This document shows, one piece after another, positions 34,924-43,706 of a stretch of DNA of 64,000 nucleotides. The translations under genes were made by a program, and so were the position numbers. Each line of letters begins with the position of its first letter. Positions within the stretch are counted from its first letter, which is position 1. The notes beneath the pieces were generated by a model. That model was given only the letters and a program-made list of their open reading frames with translations. It made no database searches and was not told where the DNA came from. The stretch spans positions 124,001 to 188,000 of the forward strand of contig JACKAU010000006.1 of the NCBI GenBank assembly GCA_020634855.1. Direction: 5' to 3'. This DNA comes from Anaerolineales bacterium (lineage in GTDB: Bacteria > Chloroflexota > Anaerolineae > 4572-78 > J111).

Positions 34924-36312
34924 ATGCCGCCGCTTCGACGTCTCTTGGCCCGGTCTTGGGAACTACGACTGCTCGTGTTGGCGGCTCTGGTGGGGGTGCT
35001 GGGCTTTGCCCTGGTTACGGCGACTGCTCAACTGCGCCAGGGAGCCGGGCCACTATCGGCTTTGCCGCCGGCCTTACTGCCACCGGCGGTCTTGGCGCTG
35101 TCCTTTTTCGCCATTCACTTTCTCCTCTGCTGGCGGCAAACGGAGTCAGAGCAGCTTATCCTGCCCATTGTGGCCCTTTTAGTGACCATCGGCGCGATAA
35201 TGATCTGGCGACTGCGGCCGCCGGAGGCGGTGTGGCAGCAGTTACTGCGAGGGTTTCTGCCCGGAGTCGGTCTGATGGCGCTCCTGGTTTGGCGGCCTCG
35301 GCTGGTGGAGCGCATTCGCCAGGATTGGCCGGTGCTGATCAGCTTGGGTGGCTTGGTGTTGTTGATTGCCACCGCCTTCTTCGGCGTCACCGATGAGACG
35401 GGGGCCAGACTGTCGCTGAAGCTGGGGCCGCTGCCGGCCATCCAGACCTCGGAAATCATCAAGCTGGCCTTGATTATTTTCCTGGCCTGGTACATTGAAA
35501 GTGAAGGCCAGGCCGCCGAAGGCCGCGCCCGCACGTATCTGGGTTGGCTGCGCCTGCCGGCCATCCAATATATGATTCCGGGCTTACTCTTTGTCTCGCT
35601 GGCCACGCTGGCCCTGATTATGATGTCGGACTTTGGGGCGATTCTGATTTTGGGCGGTTTGTTTGTGGCCATGCTGTACGCCGGTTTTCAACCGCGCATC
35701 TTTTTTACCATCGTCGGCATTGGGCTGGCCATGTCGCTGGTGGTGGCGGTGGTGCTGGCCTTGACCTGGAGTCCGCCGCTGGTCATCCAACAGCGTTTTG
35801 CCGCCTTTCTCAATCCGTGGAGCGCCGCGCCGCTGATCATTGCCGGCCAACCCACCGGCGCCACCATCGCCGAAGGGCCGGGCTATCAGATTCAACAAGC
35901 GATCTATGCCACCATTGCCGGCGGCGTGACCGGAACCGGGCTGGGGTTCGGTTATCCGGGCTTTGTCCCCCTGGCGCACTCGGATTTTATCTTTGCCGCC
36001 ATCCTGGAAGAAATGGGCGCGGCCGTGGCGGTGGCGCTGCTGGGGCTATTTGCCATTTTGCTGCTGCGCCTGCTGCGGGTGGCAATGCTGCTGCCGCCGG
36101 GGCAGGTCTTTGAGCGCATCCTGCTGGTGGGTATTGCCGCCCACCTGTTTATTCAAGTCACGGTTATGATCGGCGGGACGCTCAACGCGCTGCCGCTGAC
36201 CGGCGTGACCGTGCCGTTTTTGAGTCAGGGCGGCATCGCCTTGATGGTCAACTTGATCGAAATCGGGCTGGCTCTGGCCTTGGTTCAGCGGCTAAAGGAG
36301 CAGGCCGGATGA
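34924..36312 (+). CDS. FtsW/RodA/SpoVE family SEDS glycosyltransferase
   Basis: A 462-residue polytopic membrane protein. Hydrophobic helices cover most of its length. Family motifs are LKLGPLPAIQTSEIIKLALI (the QPSE-like loop), SDFGAILIL, GVTGTGLGFG and LAHSDFIFAAILEEMGAA, followed by LTGVTVPFLSQGGIALMVNL near the end. SEDS proteins polymerise lipid II into glycan strands together with a class B penicillin-binding protein, which is the next gene and overlaps its stop by four bases. It starts three bases after the FHA gene. Whether it serves division or elongation cannot be told from the sequence. Confidence 0.92.
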   Translation: MPPLRRLLARSWELRLLVLAALVGVLGFALVTATAQLRQGAGPLSALPPALLPPAVLALSFFAIHFLLCWRQTESEQLILPIVALLVTIGAIMIWRLRPPEAVWQQLLRGFLPGVGLMALLVWRPRLVERIRQDWPVLISLGGLVLLIATAFFGVTDETGARLSLKLGPLPAIQTSEIIKLALIIFLAWYIESEGQAAEGRARTYLGWLRLPAIQYMIPGLLFVSLATLALIMMSDFGAILILGGLFVAMLYAGFQPRIFFTIVGIGLAMSLVVAVVLALTWSPPLVIQQRFAAFLNPWSAAPLIIAGQPTGATIAEGPGYQIQQAIYATIAGGVTGTGLGFGYPGFVPLAHSDFIFAAILEEMGAAVAVALLGLFAILLLRLLRVAMLLPPGQVFERILLVGIAAHLFIQVTVMIGGTLNALPLTGVTVPFLSQGGIALMVNLIEIGLALALVQRLKEQAG

Positions 36313-37910
36313 CCCTCACCCAGCGTATCTGGCACATCGGCCACGTGATCGTCATCGTGCTCCTGCTGCTGTCGACGCGGATTGTGTACTGGCAGATGTT
36401 CCGGGGGCCAACATTGCAACCGATCGTGCTCGATCCGGCGGCAGCCGCGGCGCAGTATCAGGCGCTGAGCGGCGGCGCGCCCCCAACCGGCCCGGCGACC
36501 TTCGATGACCTCCCCCAGCCGGTCGTGCAGCGAACCCGCACGTTTCTAGCGGACATCACCCGTGGAACCATTTTTGACCAGGCCGGCCGGCCGCTGGCCT
36601 ACGACTATGAACAGGTGGACGGCACGACGGCCCGCTTCTATGCTGAGCCGTCGCTGGCCCACGTCACCGGCTACGTCTCGGGCCTGCGCACCGGCGTCAC
36701 CGGCATCGAGCGCAGCTTCAACGAGACATTGCTGGGAGTGAACCGCGTTGATACCCACCTCGGCCAGATGCTCCACCGGCCCATTGTGGGCAGCGATGTT
36801 TACTTGACCATCGACAGCCGGACGCAGCGGGCCGCCGCCGAGGCCCTGGGCAATCGCGCCGGGGCGGTGGTGGCGCTGGATGCGGAGACCGGCGCGGTGC
36901 TGGCGATGGTAAGCCAGCCGGGGTTCGATCCTAACCAGGTGCAAAACGTGCGCTACGTGACGGACCTGCTGGCCAATTGTGGCACAGATGTTGAGTGCCA
37001 GAGCGCCTTGGTCAACCGCGCGGCGCAGGGCTTGTACGTGCCCGGCTCCACCTGGAAAACGGTCACGCTGGTCGCGGCGCTGGACAGCGGCTTGGCCGCG
37101 CCCGATACCATGTTTGATGTCGGCCCGCCGCTGCAAGACGACCAGGGCCAGTATTACGCGTACTGGGTTGACGGCGGCCAGGTGATCGATCGCAATCACC
37201 CTGAAGCGGTGCTCGATTTGCAGCGTGCTTATGTGACCTCGGCTAATGCCGTCTTTGCTCAATTGGGCGATGAATTGGGGGGTGACACGCTGATAACCTA
37301 TGCCCGGCGGCTCGGTTTTGGCCGGGATGAAGCGCCGCCGCTGGAGATCGAAACCAGCGCGGCCCGGCTGGCCAACGATCTGACGGCGCTAGAGCAGAAT
37401 AATTTGCTACGGGCCGTAACCGCCATCGGCCAGGGCGAACTGCTGGCCTCGCCGCTCAGCATCGCCCTGATGGTCAGCGCGGTCGTGAACGATGGCGTCA
37501 TACCCGAACCCCATCTACTGGCGAGTGTTCGCCACCCATCGGGCGCTGTTTTGCAGGACGAACCCCAGGCTAAGTGGATTGAAGATGTGATGACGCCGAA
37601 AACAGCCGAGCAAGTCCGCCGGATGATGGTCGCTTTGGTGGAAAGAGGCAGCCCGGCGGCTGTACCGGGGCTAACGGTGGGCGGCAAAACCGGCACCGCC
37701 GAAGTCGGCGATAACCAAGCGCCGCACGCCTGGTTTGCCGGGTTTGCCGAAAATGAAGGGCGAACCGTCGCTATCGCCGTCATTGTTGAAAACGGGGGGC
37801 AAGGCAGCAGCGTCGCCGCACCTATCTTCGCCCGCGTAGCCGATGCAGCCCTCAATCAGTACGGCGAGCCGGTTGAGGAGGTTGTCCCACCGCCGCTGTC
37901 GCCGGAGTAA
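36309..37910 (+). CDS. Class B penicillin-binding protein (transpeptidase)
   Basis: A 533-residue enzyme with an N-terminal membrane helix (about 10-28, HVIVIVLLLLSTRIVYW). The transpeptidase motifs are complete: PGSTWK with nucleophile Ser247, TSANAVFA for SxN, and GGKTGTAEV for KTG. The N-terminal pedestal shows RGTIFDQAGRPLAYD and GVTGIERSFNETLLG. It crosslinks peptidoglycan outside the membrane in partnership with the SEDS protein encoded just upstream; the genes overlap (ATGA). The arrangement matches the mycobacterial pknB/rodA/pbpA cluster. It is the last gene of the operon. Confidence 0.93.
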   Translation: MTLTQRIWHIGHVIVIVLLLLSTRIVYWQMFRGPTLQPIVLDPAAAAAQYQALSGGAPPTGPATFDDLPQPVVQRTRTFLADITRGTIFDQAGRPLAYDYEQVDGTTARFYAEPSLAHVTGYVSGLRTGVTGIERSFNETLLGVNRVDTHLGQMLHRPIVGSDVYLTIDSRTQRAAAEALGNRAGAVVALDAETGAVLAMVSQPGFDPNQVQNVRYVTDLLANCGTDVECQSALVNRAAQGLYVPGSTWKTVTLVAALDSGLAAPDTMFDVGPPLQDDQGQYYAYWVDGGQVIDRNHPEAVLDLQRAYVTSANAVFAQLGDELGGDTLITYARRLGFGRDEAPPLEIETSAARLANDLTALEQNNLLRAVTAIGQGELLASPLSIALMVSAVVNDGVIPEPHLLASVRHPSGAVLQDEPQAKWIEDVMTPKTAEQVRRMMVALVERGSPAAVPGLTVGGKTGTAEVGDNQAPHAWFAGFAENEGRTVAIAVIVENGGQGSSVAAPIFARVADAALNQYGEPVEEVVPPPLSPE

Positions 37911-38088
37911 ATCGACAACTGGCCAGACCGAAATACCCGTACCGCATTATGGCTAACCGGGGATGCCCCTCCTTCTCCACTTTCCTATTACGCAAAAGGC
38001 TAACCCAAAGATCCGGTGGCAAGGTTGAGTTCTTGCTCGGTGTCGTCTCTGTCGAGGCTATCGCATCCACTTTTTTTGTTATAGACAA

Positions 38089-39780
38089 TTAATTGTCTTT
38101 CACCATAAAGGGAAAGTAAAATACTACCGGTGAGTTGGTTTGTTTTTCGTAGGCCCCCATATCCACCAGGGGAGACACGCCATTGCCGGTATCGGTGACG
38201 TTGGTATCATCATAGAAACGGGCGTTGCCATCCAGGTCGGTGGTTAGAGCGATAGCGTCATTGTTGCCTGCATCGATGGCGGGGGAGCCGTCGGACAGGC
38301 GTAAGTCGTCATCCAGGGTGCCGACGGTGTCGTCTGCGCCATCGTCATCCACAAAAAGCGGGTTATCGGTCAGGATGTTGGGACCGTAGACGACGCTGCC
38401 GGTGGCATCGTTGGCAATGGCGTTGGTGTCACTTTGAATCAGGCTATAGCTGATGCTGAATGTGGCGCCGATGTTGTAAAGCTGCGTGCCGATGGACGCA
38501 GAATTATCCCACAAGATGACATTATTTAGATGGGGGCTGCTCACACCGCCGGCATCCGTGTAATTGGCTATCGCCCCGCCAAAATTCGCCGTGTTACGAG
38601 AAAAGGTAACGTTGGCCAGGCTGGGCTGACTGATGCCATTGTCGTAACCATAGTTAGACACCGCCCCACCTTTGTCGGCAGCCACATTGCCGGAGAAGAG
38701 GACGTTGCTCAGGCTGGGCATACTGACGCCATCGGTATCGCCATAGTTGTACATCGCCCCGCCGCTGTCGTTGGCGGTGTTGCCGGAAAAGATTACGTTT
38801 TCCAGGCGGGGGTTGCTGACGCCGCTATCATACGCCACGTTGTACATCGCACCACCGTCGTCGTCGGCTACGTTGCCCCAGAAGGTCACGTTGACCAGGC
38901 TAGGACTGCTAATCCCATCCGTGTCCCCGATGTTGATCATGGCCGCACCGTCGTTATCTGCCGAGTTGTCGGAGAAGGTGACGTTGCTCAAGCTAGGACT
39001 GCTGGTACCATACCAACCCACATTGCACATTCCCCCACCATCATAACCCGCCGAGTTACCGCTGAAGGTGACGTTGCTCAACGTGGGGCTACTACTACCG
39101 TCATTAGCCCCAAAGTTGAACATTCCCCCGCCGTCATAATCGGCCAAGTTGCCGGAGAAGGTGACGTTACTTAACGTGGGGCTGCATTCGCTGCCACTCC
39201 CATCGCCATCGCAGTAGAAGCCGCCGCCTGAGTCATCCGGATCGCTACTGTCATCGGCCTGCCCGGCCGTGATGGTGAAGCCGTCCAGCACGGTACTTGC
39301 GGTGATCGGCGCTGTGACTCCATCGGCCCAGACAACATGATAGCTGTTGCTGCCGCTAAGGTTGGCTGTATCGGTCACGATGCCGTTGGTATCGGTGGTG
39401 TCGTTCCCGTCGATGTCGCCGCTGAGGACGGTGACATTGGCGGCCCAATCGCGCTGGGTGAGCTGGCTTTCCGTACCCGCAAAGCCGCCGTAAAGCGCAA
39501 TGCCGGAAGTAAGGGTAAAGGTGTCACTCCGCGTGAGGCCGGGGGTGTAAACGCCGGTGGCGACCCAAATCTCGTCGCCGCCGGTCGCCGTAGCCAGGGC
39601 ATCTTGCAAATCCGTATAAGCGTCGGCCCAGGTGGAACCATCATCGTTGCCGGTAGCGTCTTGGTCAACGTAAATAGGGTCCTGGGCATAGGCCGGGGAG
39701 CTTGTCCAGGCGCTCCATAAAGCGGCAGTCAGCAGCAAAGCTAAGCTAAATCTAAGGGTTTGGGTTATTGAAGTTGACAT
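38089..39780 (-). CDS. Secreted right-handed beta-helix protein with Pmp-like repeats
   Basis: A 563-residue secreted protein. The start at 39780 is chosen because AAGGAG precedes it and MSTSITQTLRFSLALLLTAA begins a clean signal peptide ending near AYAQ. Then come IYVDQDATGNDDGSTWADAY and VWVATGVYTPG-like strands, and at least seven repeats of the form SPSLSNVTFSGNSADNDGG, typical of polymorphic outer-membrane protein and parallel beta-helix repeats. The C-terminal end reads SPVVFYFPFMVKDN, a variant of the YLPLxLK motif seen in neighbours. It is a close relative of modules in the 2476-residue protein at 48.2-55.6 kb. Adhesion or glycan binding is likely, but enzyme activity is not visible. 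Confidence 0.85.
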   Translation of the reverse strand: MSTSITQTLRFSLALLLTAALWSAWTSSPAYAQDPIYVDQDATGNDDGSTWADAYTDLQDALATATGGDEIWVATGVYTPGLTRSDTFTLTSGIALYGGFAGTESQLTQRDWAANVTVLSGDIDGNDTTDTNGIVTDTANLSGSNSYHVVWADGVTAPITASTVLDGFTITAGQADDSSDPDDSGGGFYCDGDGSGSECSPTLSNVTFSGNLADYDGGGMFNFGANDGSSSPTLSNVTFSGNSAGYDGGGMCNVGWYGTSSPSLSNVTFSDNSADNDGAAMINIGDTDGISSPSLVNVTFWGNVADDDGGAMYNVAYDSGVSNPRLENVIFSGNTANDSGGAMYNYGDTDGVSMPSLSNVLFSGNVAADKGGAVSNYGYDNGISQPSLANVTFSRNTANFGGAIANYTDAGGVSSPHLNNVILWDNSASIGTQLYNIGATFSISYSLIQSDTNAIANDATGSVVYGPNILTDNPLFVDDDGADDTVGTLDDDLRLSDGSPAIDAGNNDAIALTTDLDGNARFYDDTNVTDTGNGVSPLVDMGAYEKQTNSPVVFYFPFMVKDN

Positions 39781-39817
39781 TGTTTTCTCCTTGAACATAG
39801 GTCTCGTCGGACAAATC

Positions 39818-39970
39818 ATTCCTAAGGATCGTGAACTAAATAACTTCCGCATTTGAGTTTGGGTAATTGGTAAATAGGTATTGGTAATTGGCTCTTCAAC
39901 CCTTAATTACTAGTTACCAATTACTAATTACCCGACAGAATTGGGTAAGTTATTTAATTCTCATTCCTAA
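39818..39970. repeat. Island repeat copies R1 (+) and R2 (-), facing each other
   Basis: R1 (39818-39891) runs CCTAAGGATCGTG..TAAATAACTT..GGGTAATTGGTAA. R2 (39904-39970) is the same family in reverse complement. Together they make a long hairpin in the 238-base space between two minus-strand genes. R1 is closest to R4 (48068-48143), and R2 to R3 (42965-43041). Confidence 0.75.
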
Positions 39971-40018
39971 GCATAATCGATTACTTACTAACTTACCAAC
40001 CCCGAATATTTTGGCTGA

Positions 40019-42643
40019 TTACTGAACCGGCAGCCCCGCATAGTCGGCGGCATAGCGCGTAACCCGGAACACGCCGCCGTCGTAATCGTAACTCCAAATG
40101 GTCTCTTTGTCTGATGTCACCTCGAAGAAGTCACCGTTGGGGCCATCGCAGATGAGGGTGTTGCCGTTGGAAAGCCGCTGGGCACCGGAAATGTTGGTGG
40201 CGTAAAAGTCGGTGGGGGTGGCGGCGGTGTAGCTCCAGGTGGGGACCGTTGGCTCATAAGCCGAGCCGGTGGTCAGGCTGTAGACCCCGGCGTCATCCAC
40301 CGGCGGCACAATCTCGTCCACGGAGGAGTAGTTGCCGTCCGAACGTCCCTGGCCGTTGTTGAAAACCAGGATGTTGCCTTCGCCCGGATAGCCGGACGGT
40401 ATCCACTCCGCGTCGTGCTGCACAAAGAGTTGTTGATCGTCTGCGCTCCCGGCATCGTAACTTTGCGGATTACCCCAACGGTAGAGCAGGTCGCCGCCTT
40501 TGCCGCTGTCTCCGCCGCTGTGTCCGGCGGCTTGGGCGGTGGTGGTGCTGTGGTCGATAATCCAAATCTCGCTAAAATTATGGACACTGAGCATAACTTG
40601 GTCGAACTCGGCGTTATAGTCAACCGCGTTGATATGGTTCCAGTCGGCCTTGGTGTTCAACGTAAAGTTGAGGTCGATCAGTTCGGGATGGTCGGCGACC
40701 ACGCCGTAGTTGGGTTTGGTGTTATCGTAATCCTGAATGAGATGATCCCACACATGCCATTCCCAGACAATGGTATCGGTGGTAGGATTAACCTCGATGA
40801 GGTGATCCGGCCAGAGCGCATCCTCGTCGGATATCAGGCTGGGGTTGCGACCGGCGGCGATGGCCTCGGCCTCTGTTTTGAGCTCCCAGGCAATCAGCAA
40901 CACGTTGCCGTTGGGCAGCGGTTCGATATCGTGATGCTGGCGGACCAGGCTGTTGCTGTACTCATATTCCCACGTTACCGTGTTGTCCGGCGTTATCTCT
41001 TGCACAATGCCGCCCGCCCCGCCGGTGTTGAAAGTGCTTGCGCCGACGTTCCCGGTGCGCAAAAGGTTGCCGTCTGCCAGCAAGTAGACCGACAGTCCGG
41101 GCCGGTAGCTGCTGGTCCAGGTGTAAACGGTCGCCCCGGTCTCGTCTATCAGGTAGGTGTTGGTCGAGCCGATGGGCGCAAAAAGGTTGTAGCCAGCATC
41201 GGTTGTGGGGGTGGTCGTGGGGGTGGCGGTCGGCGTGGTGGTCGGTGTGGCGGTTGGTGTGGCCGAGGGCGTTGAACTGCTGCCGCCGAGAATTAGCGGC
41301 AAATAGACCGGGTCATTCAGGGCGCCATTGATGGGGGTAGCGGTTAGTGTGGGGGTAGCGGTCGGCGTTGAGGCGGTTGTCTCGGCATCACGCACCAGGC
41401 GGACGTAGTTGTAGATGCGGATGGCGTCGCCTTGCGGGCCGTGGCCGGTGGGGTAGTCGGCGGGATCGCCGCTCTTAGGGTCGCTGCGCTGCGCACCCGC
41501 GCCGTGAACATCCATCCAGGTGTTGTTCATATACCCCATAGCCCGCCCAAAACTGATGTACACCCCGGTTGAACCGTGGCCGGTGTAATCAACGTGGGTG
41601 GTGCCGGTCCAAAAGCAAGGATAGTCAACCTGACCGGCCTCATTAGTGATCGGTGTGATGTTGAACACCGGATCAATGGCGGCAGAGTTGGTGGCATCGG
41701 GCGCTCGGTTGTAATCAAGAATGCTCTGCATCTCTTTGGCGTTGGGCAGCCGCCAGTCGTTGTAGCCCAGGTAGTTCGCGGCATTCTTCTGTTCAACCCA
41801 GGCCAGCGCCTCGGCCCAGTTGAGACCCGCGCCGCTGTCGTCTTGCGACCACATCAGGCCGGTGGCGTTGTCGGTCACAGCGCCGTCGCCGTTGTCGCTG
41901 AAGTTGTTGCTGCCGTAGGCGGTGTTGCCGCGCACAAAGTAGACGTAGTTCAGTTTGCTCTGCGGCCCGGATGAATTGGACGGATAGCATTTGATGCGGC
42001 CATCGGCCAGATTGAGGCCAAAGGCACAGGTCTGGTTGCCAAAGACGGTACCCAGGTAAACGTTGCTCGACCAGAACTGGGCATCGATGATGCGCTCGCC
42101 GGCGCTCTCATCGCCATAGCCAAAGTCAAACACGGTGGTGTCGATGAAGGGCGTCAGGTTGGTGGGGTTGGGACCGCTGGCGTCGGTCCCGCGAAAGTCC
42201 ATCAGCGAGTAGAGTTCTTTCATCGTCGGCAGCCGCCAATCGCTGTAGCCGCCGTAGGACATAGCGTTGAGGGTGGCGGGGTAGGCTTGCGCCTCGCTGA
42301 AGGTGAATTTGTCATCAACGTTGATATCGCCGTCATCGTCCCAGTCGGGGCTTTGGGTCCAGGTCAGGCCGGTCACGTTGTCGTAAACGGTCAGCCCATC
42401 CCCATTGAGGGTGTAGCTGGGTTGGTTGCCGTCGAACTGGGCATCTTGCCCGTAGAAGGTTTGCCCCGCTGCCGGGCAAGTGATGGCATTTTGGTTATCG
42501 TAGCAGGCGCTCTGCCCGGTATCGACGATGGGATACGTGACAGCCTGAGCCGCCGAGGCCGGCGATACAGTCCCATCACCGGCAGCATAATTTACAAACA
42601 ATACGCCTATAACACTGAATATGATCATAAAAGTCCGAAACAT
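40019..42643 (-). CDS. Secreted fusion: two DUF1566 (Lcl-type) domains plus arylsulfotransferase-like propeller
   Basis: An 874-residue secreted protein. A signal peptide (MFRTFMIIFSVIGVLFVNYA) follows AGGAG at the start. Residues about 65-270 and 245-410 hold two DUF1566 units, marked by VTGLTWTQSPDWDDDG with YSDWRLPTMKELYSLMDF, and ATGLMWSQDDSG with YNDWRLPNAKEMQSILDY. VYLPLILGG and a Thr/Pro linker follow. From about residue 490 an arylsulfotransferase-like beta-propeller reads IGSTNTYLIDETGATVYTW, RQHHDIEPLPNGNVLLIAW, DWNHINAVDY, VQHDAEW and SNGNTLICDGPNG, with several histidines of the kind used by ASST enzymes. Whether it transfers sulfate or only binds is unknown. It is flanked by inverted repeats R2 and R3. 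Confidence 0.82.
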   Translation of the reverse strand: MFRTFMIIFSVIGVLFVNYAAGDGTVSPASAAQAVTYPIVDTGQSACYDNQNAITCPAAGQTFYGQDAQFDGNQPSYTLNGDGLTVYDNVTGLTWTQSPDWDDDGDINVDDKFTFSEAQAYPATLNAMSYGGYSDWRLPTMKELYSLMDFRGTDASGPNPTNLTPFIDTTVFDFGYGDESAGERIIDAQFWSSNVYLGTVFGNQTCAFGLNLADGRIKCYPSNSSGPQSKLNYVYFVRGNTAYGSNNFSDNGDGAVTDNATGLMWSQDDSGAGLNWAEALAWVEQKNAANYLGYNDWRLPNAKEMQSILDYNRAPDATNSAAIDPVFNITPITNEAGQVDYPCFWTGTTHVDYTGHGSTGVYISFGRAMGYMNNTWMDVHGAGAQRSDPKSGDPADYPTGHGPQGDAIRIYNYVRLVRDAETTASTPTATPTLTATPINGALNDPVYLPLILGGSSSTPSATPTATPTTTPTATPTTTPTTDAGYNLFAPIGSTNTYLIDETGATVYTWTSSYRPGLSVYLLADGNLLRTGNVGASTFNTGGAGGIVQEITPDNTVTWEYEYSNSLVRQHHDIEPLPNGNVLLIAWELKTEAEAIAAGRNPSLISDEDALWPDHLIEVNPTTDTIVWEWHVWDHLIQDYDNTKPNYGVVADHPELIDLNFTLNTKADWNHINAVDYNAEFDQVMLSVHNFSEIWIIDHSTTTAQAAGHSGGDSGKGGDLLYRWGNPQSYDAGSADDQQLFVQHDAEWIPSGYPGEGNILVFNNGQGRSDGNYSSVDEIVPPVDDAGVYSLTTGSAYEPTVPTWSYTAATPTDFYATNISGAQRLSNGNTLICDGPNGDFFEVTSDKETIWSYDYDGGVFRVTRYAADYAGLPVQ

Positions 42644-42964
42644 GGCAGTCTCCTGGTTAAGTAGTCCAAGCTGCTACCCATCAGACCAGACAGGTTTTGG
42701 AATTACCGTCCAGAGAAAAATCAGGGCTATTCGGGCAATTTAGCCACATTATGGGCCGTTTGAAAACCTGTCAGGTCTTGTTCGCGGATAGGTGGCAACT
42801 TGAGTTAAGTCTTATGTTGGGGTTGATTCTCGATACAGGTACCTTTGTTAGAGAAAGATCATCGAGGAGAAGATTAACAAAAAGATGTTCAGAAGTTGTT
42901 CGGACAATGTAAATAAGATGTAAAAATGTTGGGTTGAGGACGCTAAAATTGCGCCCCATCTCTT

Positions 42965-43041
42965 TCCTAGGAATAAGAATTAATTGACTTACCCCATTCT
43001 GTCGGGTAAATAGGTATTGGTAACTGGTAATTGGAGACTGG
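42965..43041 (+). repeat. Island repeat copy R3
   Basis: Same family as R1, R2 and R4. It reads CCTAGGAATAAGAATTAA then GGGTAAATAGGTATTGG. Paired with the inverted copy R2 (39904-39970), it brackets the DUF1566/arylsulfotransferase gene. Confidence 0.75.
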
Positions 43042-43104
43042 TGTACGATCCGTGTCATTGGTGTTCCATAATTTTCGCGGGTGGCGCAAATTGGCCGCGC
43101 CAAC

Positions 43105-43205
43105 CTCATAGTGATCAAACGCGTACCTCATAATGATCGACGGCGACTCACATAGTGATCAAGCGCGTACCTCATAGTGATCTGCGGCGACTCACTATGA
43201 GGTAC
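43105..43205 (+). repeat. Four 22-base tandem units closed by an inverted half unit
   Basis: Units at 43105, 43127, 43149 and 43171 alternate between CTCATAGTGATCAAACGCG and CTCATAATGATCGACGGCG types, so the true period is 44. The block ends with CACTATGAGGTAC (43193-43205), the exact reverse complement of GTACCTCATAGTG at 43168-43180. Multiple short terminal repeats of this kind are known at the ends of some insertion sequences such as IS21 types; no transposase of that family is present. Confidence 0.7.
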
Positions 43206-43361
43206 GGCTACATTTCAGTGAAGCGCAATATTTCGCTCCTTTATAATCCGACGGCAACCCCGCCGAAACCGCCGGCCATCAAGGGGAACTTACGCCGCTG
43301 TCTCCGGCCGAACCCCCAGCGTTATCGAGCGTCGTCCGGCAGTCGGAGCGAATGGGGGGAT

Positions 43362-43397
43362 AAAAAAAGCAGAGCCGATTGTGGCTCTGCTTTTTTA
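43362..43397. terminator. Bidirectional intrinsic terminator
   Basis: The stem GCAGAGCC/GGCTCTGC (43369-43376 and 43383-43390) has a six-base loop. A-run and T-run flank it on both sides, so it can end transcripts on either strand. On the minus strand it closes the three-gene operon and the structured segment after it. Confidence 0.88.
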
Positions 43398-43700
43398 TGC
43401 TATCAGGATTATGACCAACCCGACGAAAAGAACGTTTCTAGGCTCACTAAGGTTCACCCTTCGTTGCCTTGCCACTCGTCACTGGAGCGTGGCCTGTCCA
43501 GGCGTCTTGGGGTATCTGGCCCCTGTAAGCCGCTTTACTGAGAGGCTCGGCGCTTGCGTGCCGTTCCTTTCGGTTCGACCTAACTCAGTTCGGCTCGTAA
43601 GTTGTTGCATTGACACCTACTTACGACCCCCTCCGGGGGTTATTCTTCTCGCCGTTTCACGGCGCACAATCGCGTACATTTTGTTCGTTAGCTTGCCCTT
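43398..43700 (-). ncRNA. Structured RNA-like segment, possible HEARO/omega-type RNA
   Basis: Read on the minus strand from just after the stop of the disrupted module gene to the terminator. Exact stems in order are GCCGT/ACGGC, ACCCCC/GGGGGT, CGTAAGT/ACTTACG, CCG-AAAGGAA-CGG, and GGGG/CCCC. CCGAAAGGAACGGCACGC after an ACTGAG motif resembles, from memory, the corresponding part of IscB-associated omega RNA (HEARO). No IscB or TnpB gene is adjacent, so it would be a stand-alone copy or the structured 3' end of the operon. There is no coding potential. The family name is a suggestion only. Confidence 0.4.
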
Positions 43701-43706
43701 TTGGAA

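Larger units (their letters stand above)
42644..43706. other. Gene-free, repeat-rich stretch in the accessory island
   Basis: About 1060 bases with no convincing protein gene. In order it holds a GACAGGTTTT/AAAACCTGTC inverted repeat (about 42688-42775), island repeat R3, a 22-base tandem repeat block, an intrinsic terminator and a structured RNA-like segment. Frames at 42697, 43155 and 43381 cross these elements and are not coding. The 43205-43330 part may be the remnant of a mobile element end. Confidence 0.6.

Noticed and set aside
37852..38088. 78-residue minus-strand frame between the PBP and beta-helix genes
   Set aside because: It overlaps the end of the PBP gene and has no ribosome site or conserved pattern.
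38530..39174. Long antisense frame opposite the beta-helix gene
   Set aside because: A shadow of repetitive Gly/Asn/Ser codons on the other strand; the same happens at 49399-50181, 51532-52440, 52744-53667 and 53701-54702 opposite the giant protein.
42697..42912. 71-residue frame upstream of the DUF1566 gene
   Set aside because: It overlaps an inverted repeat and has no ribosome site or recognisable pattern.
43155..43541. 128-residue frame beginning in the 22-base tandem repeats
   Set aside because: It crosses the repeat block, the terminator and the structured RNA-like segment and has no domain pattern.
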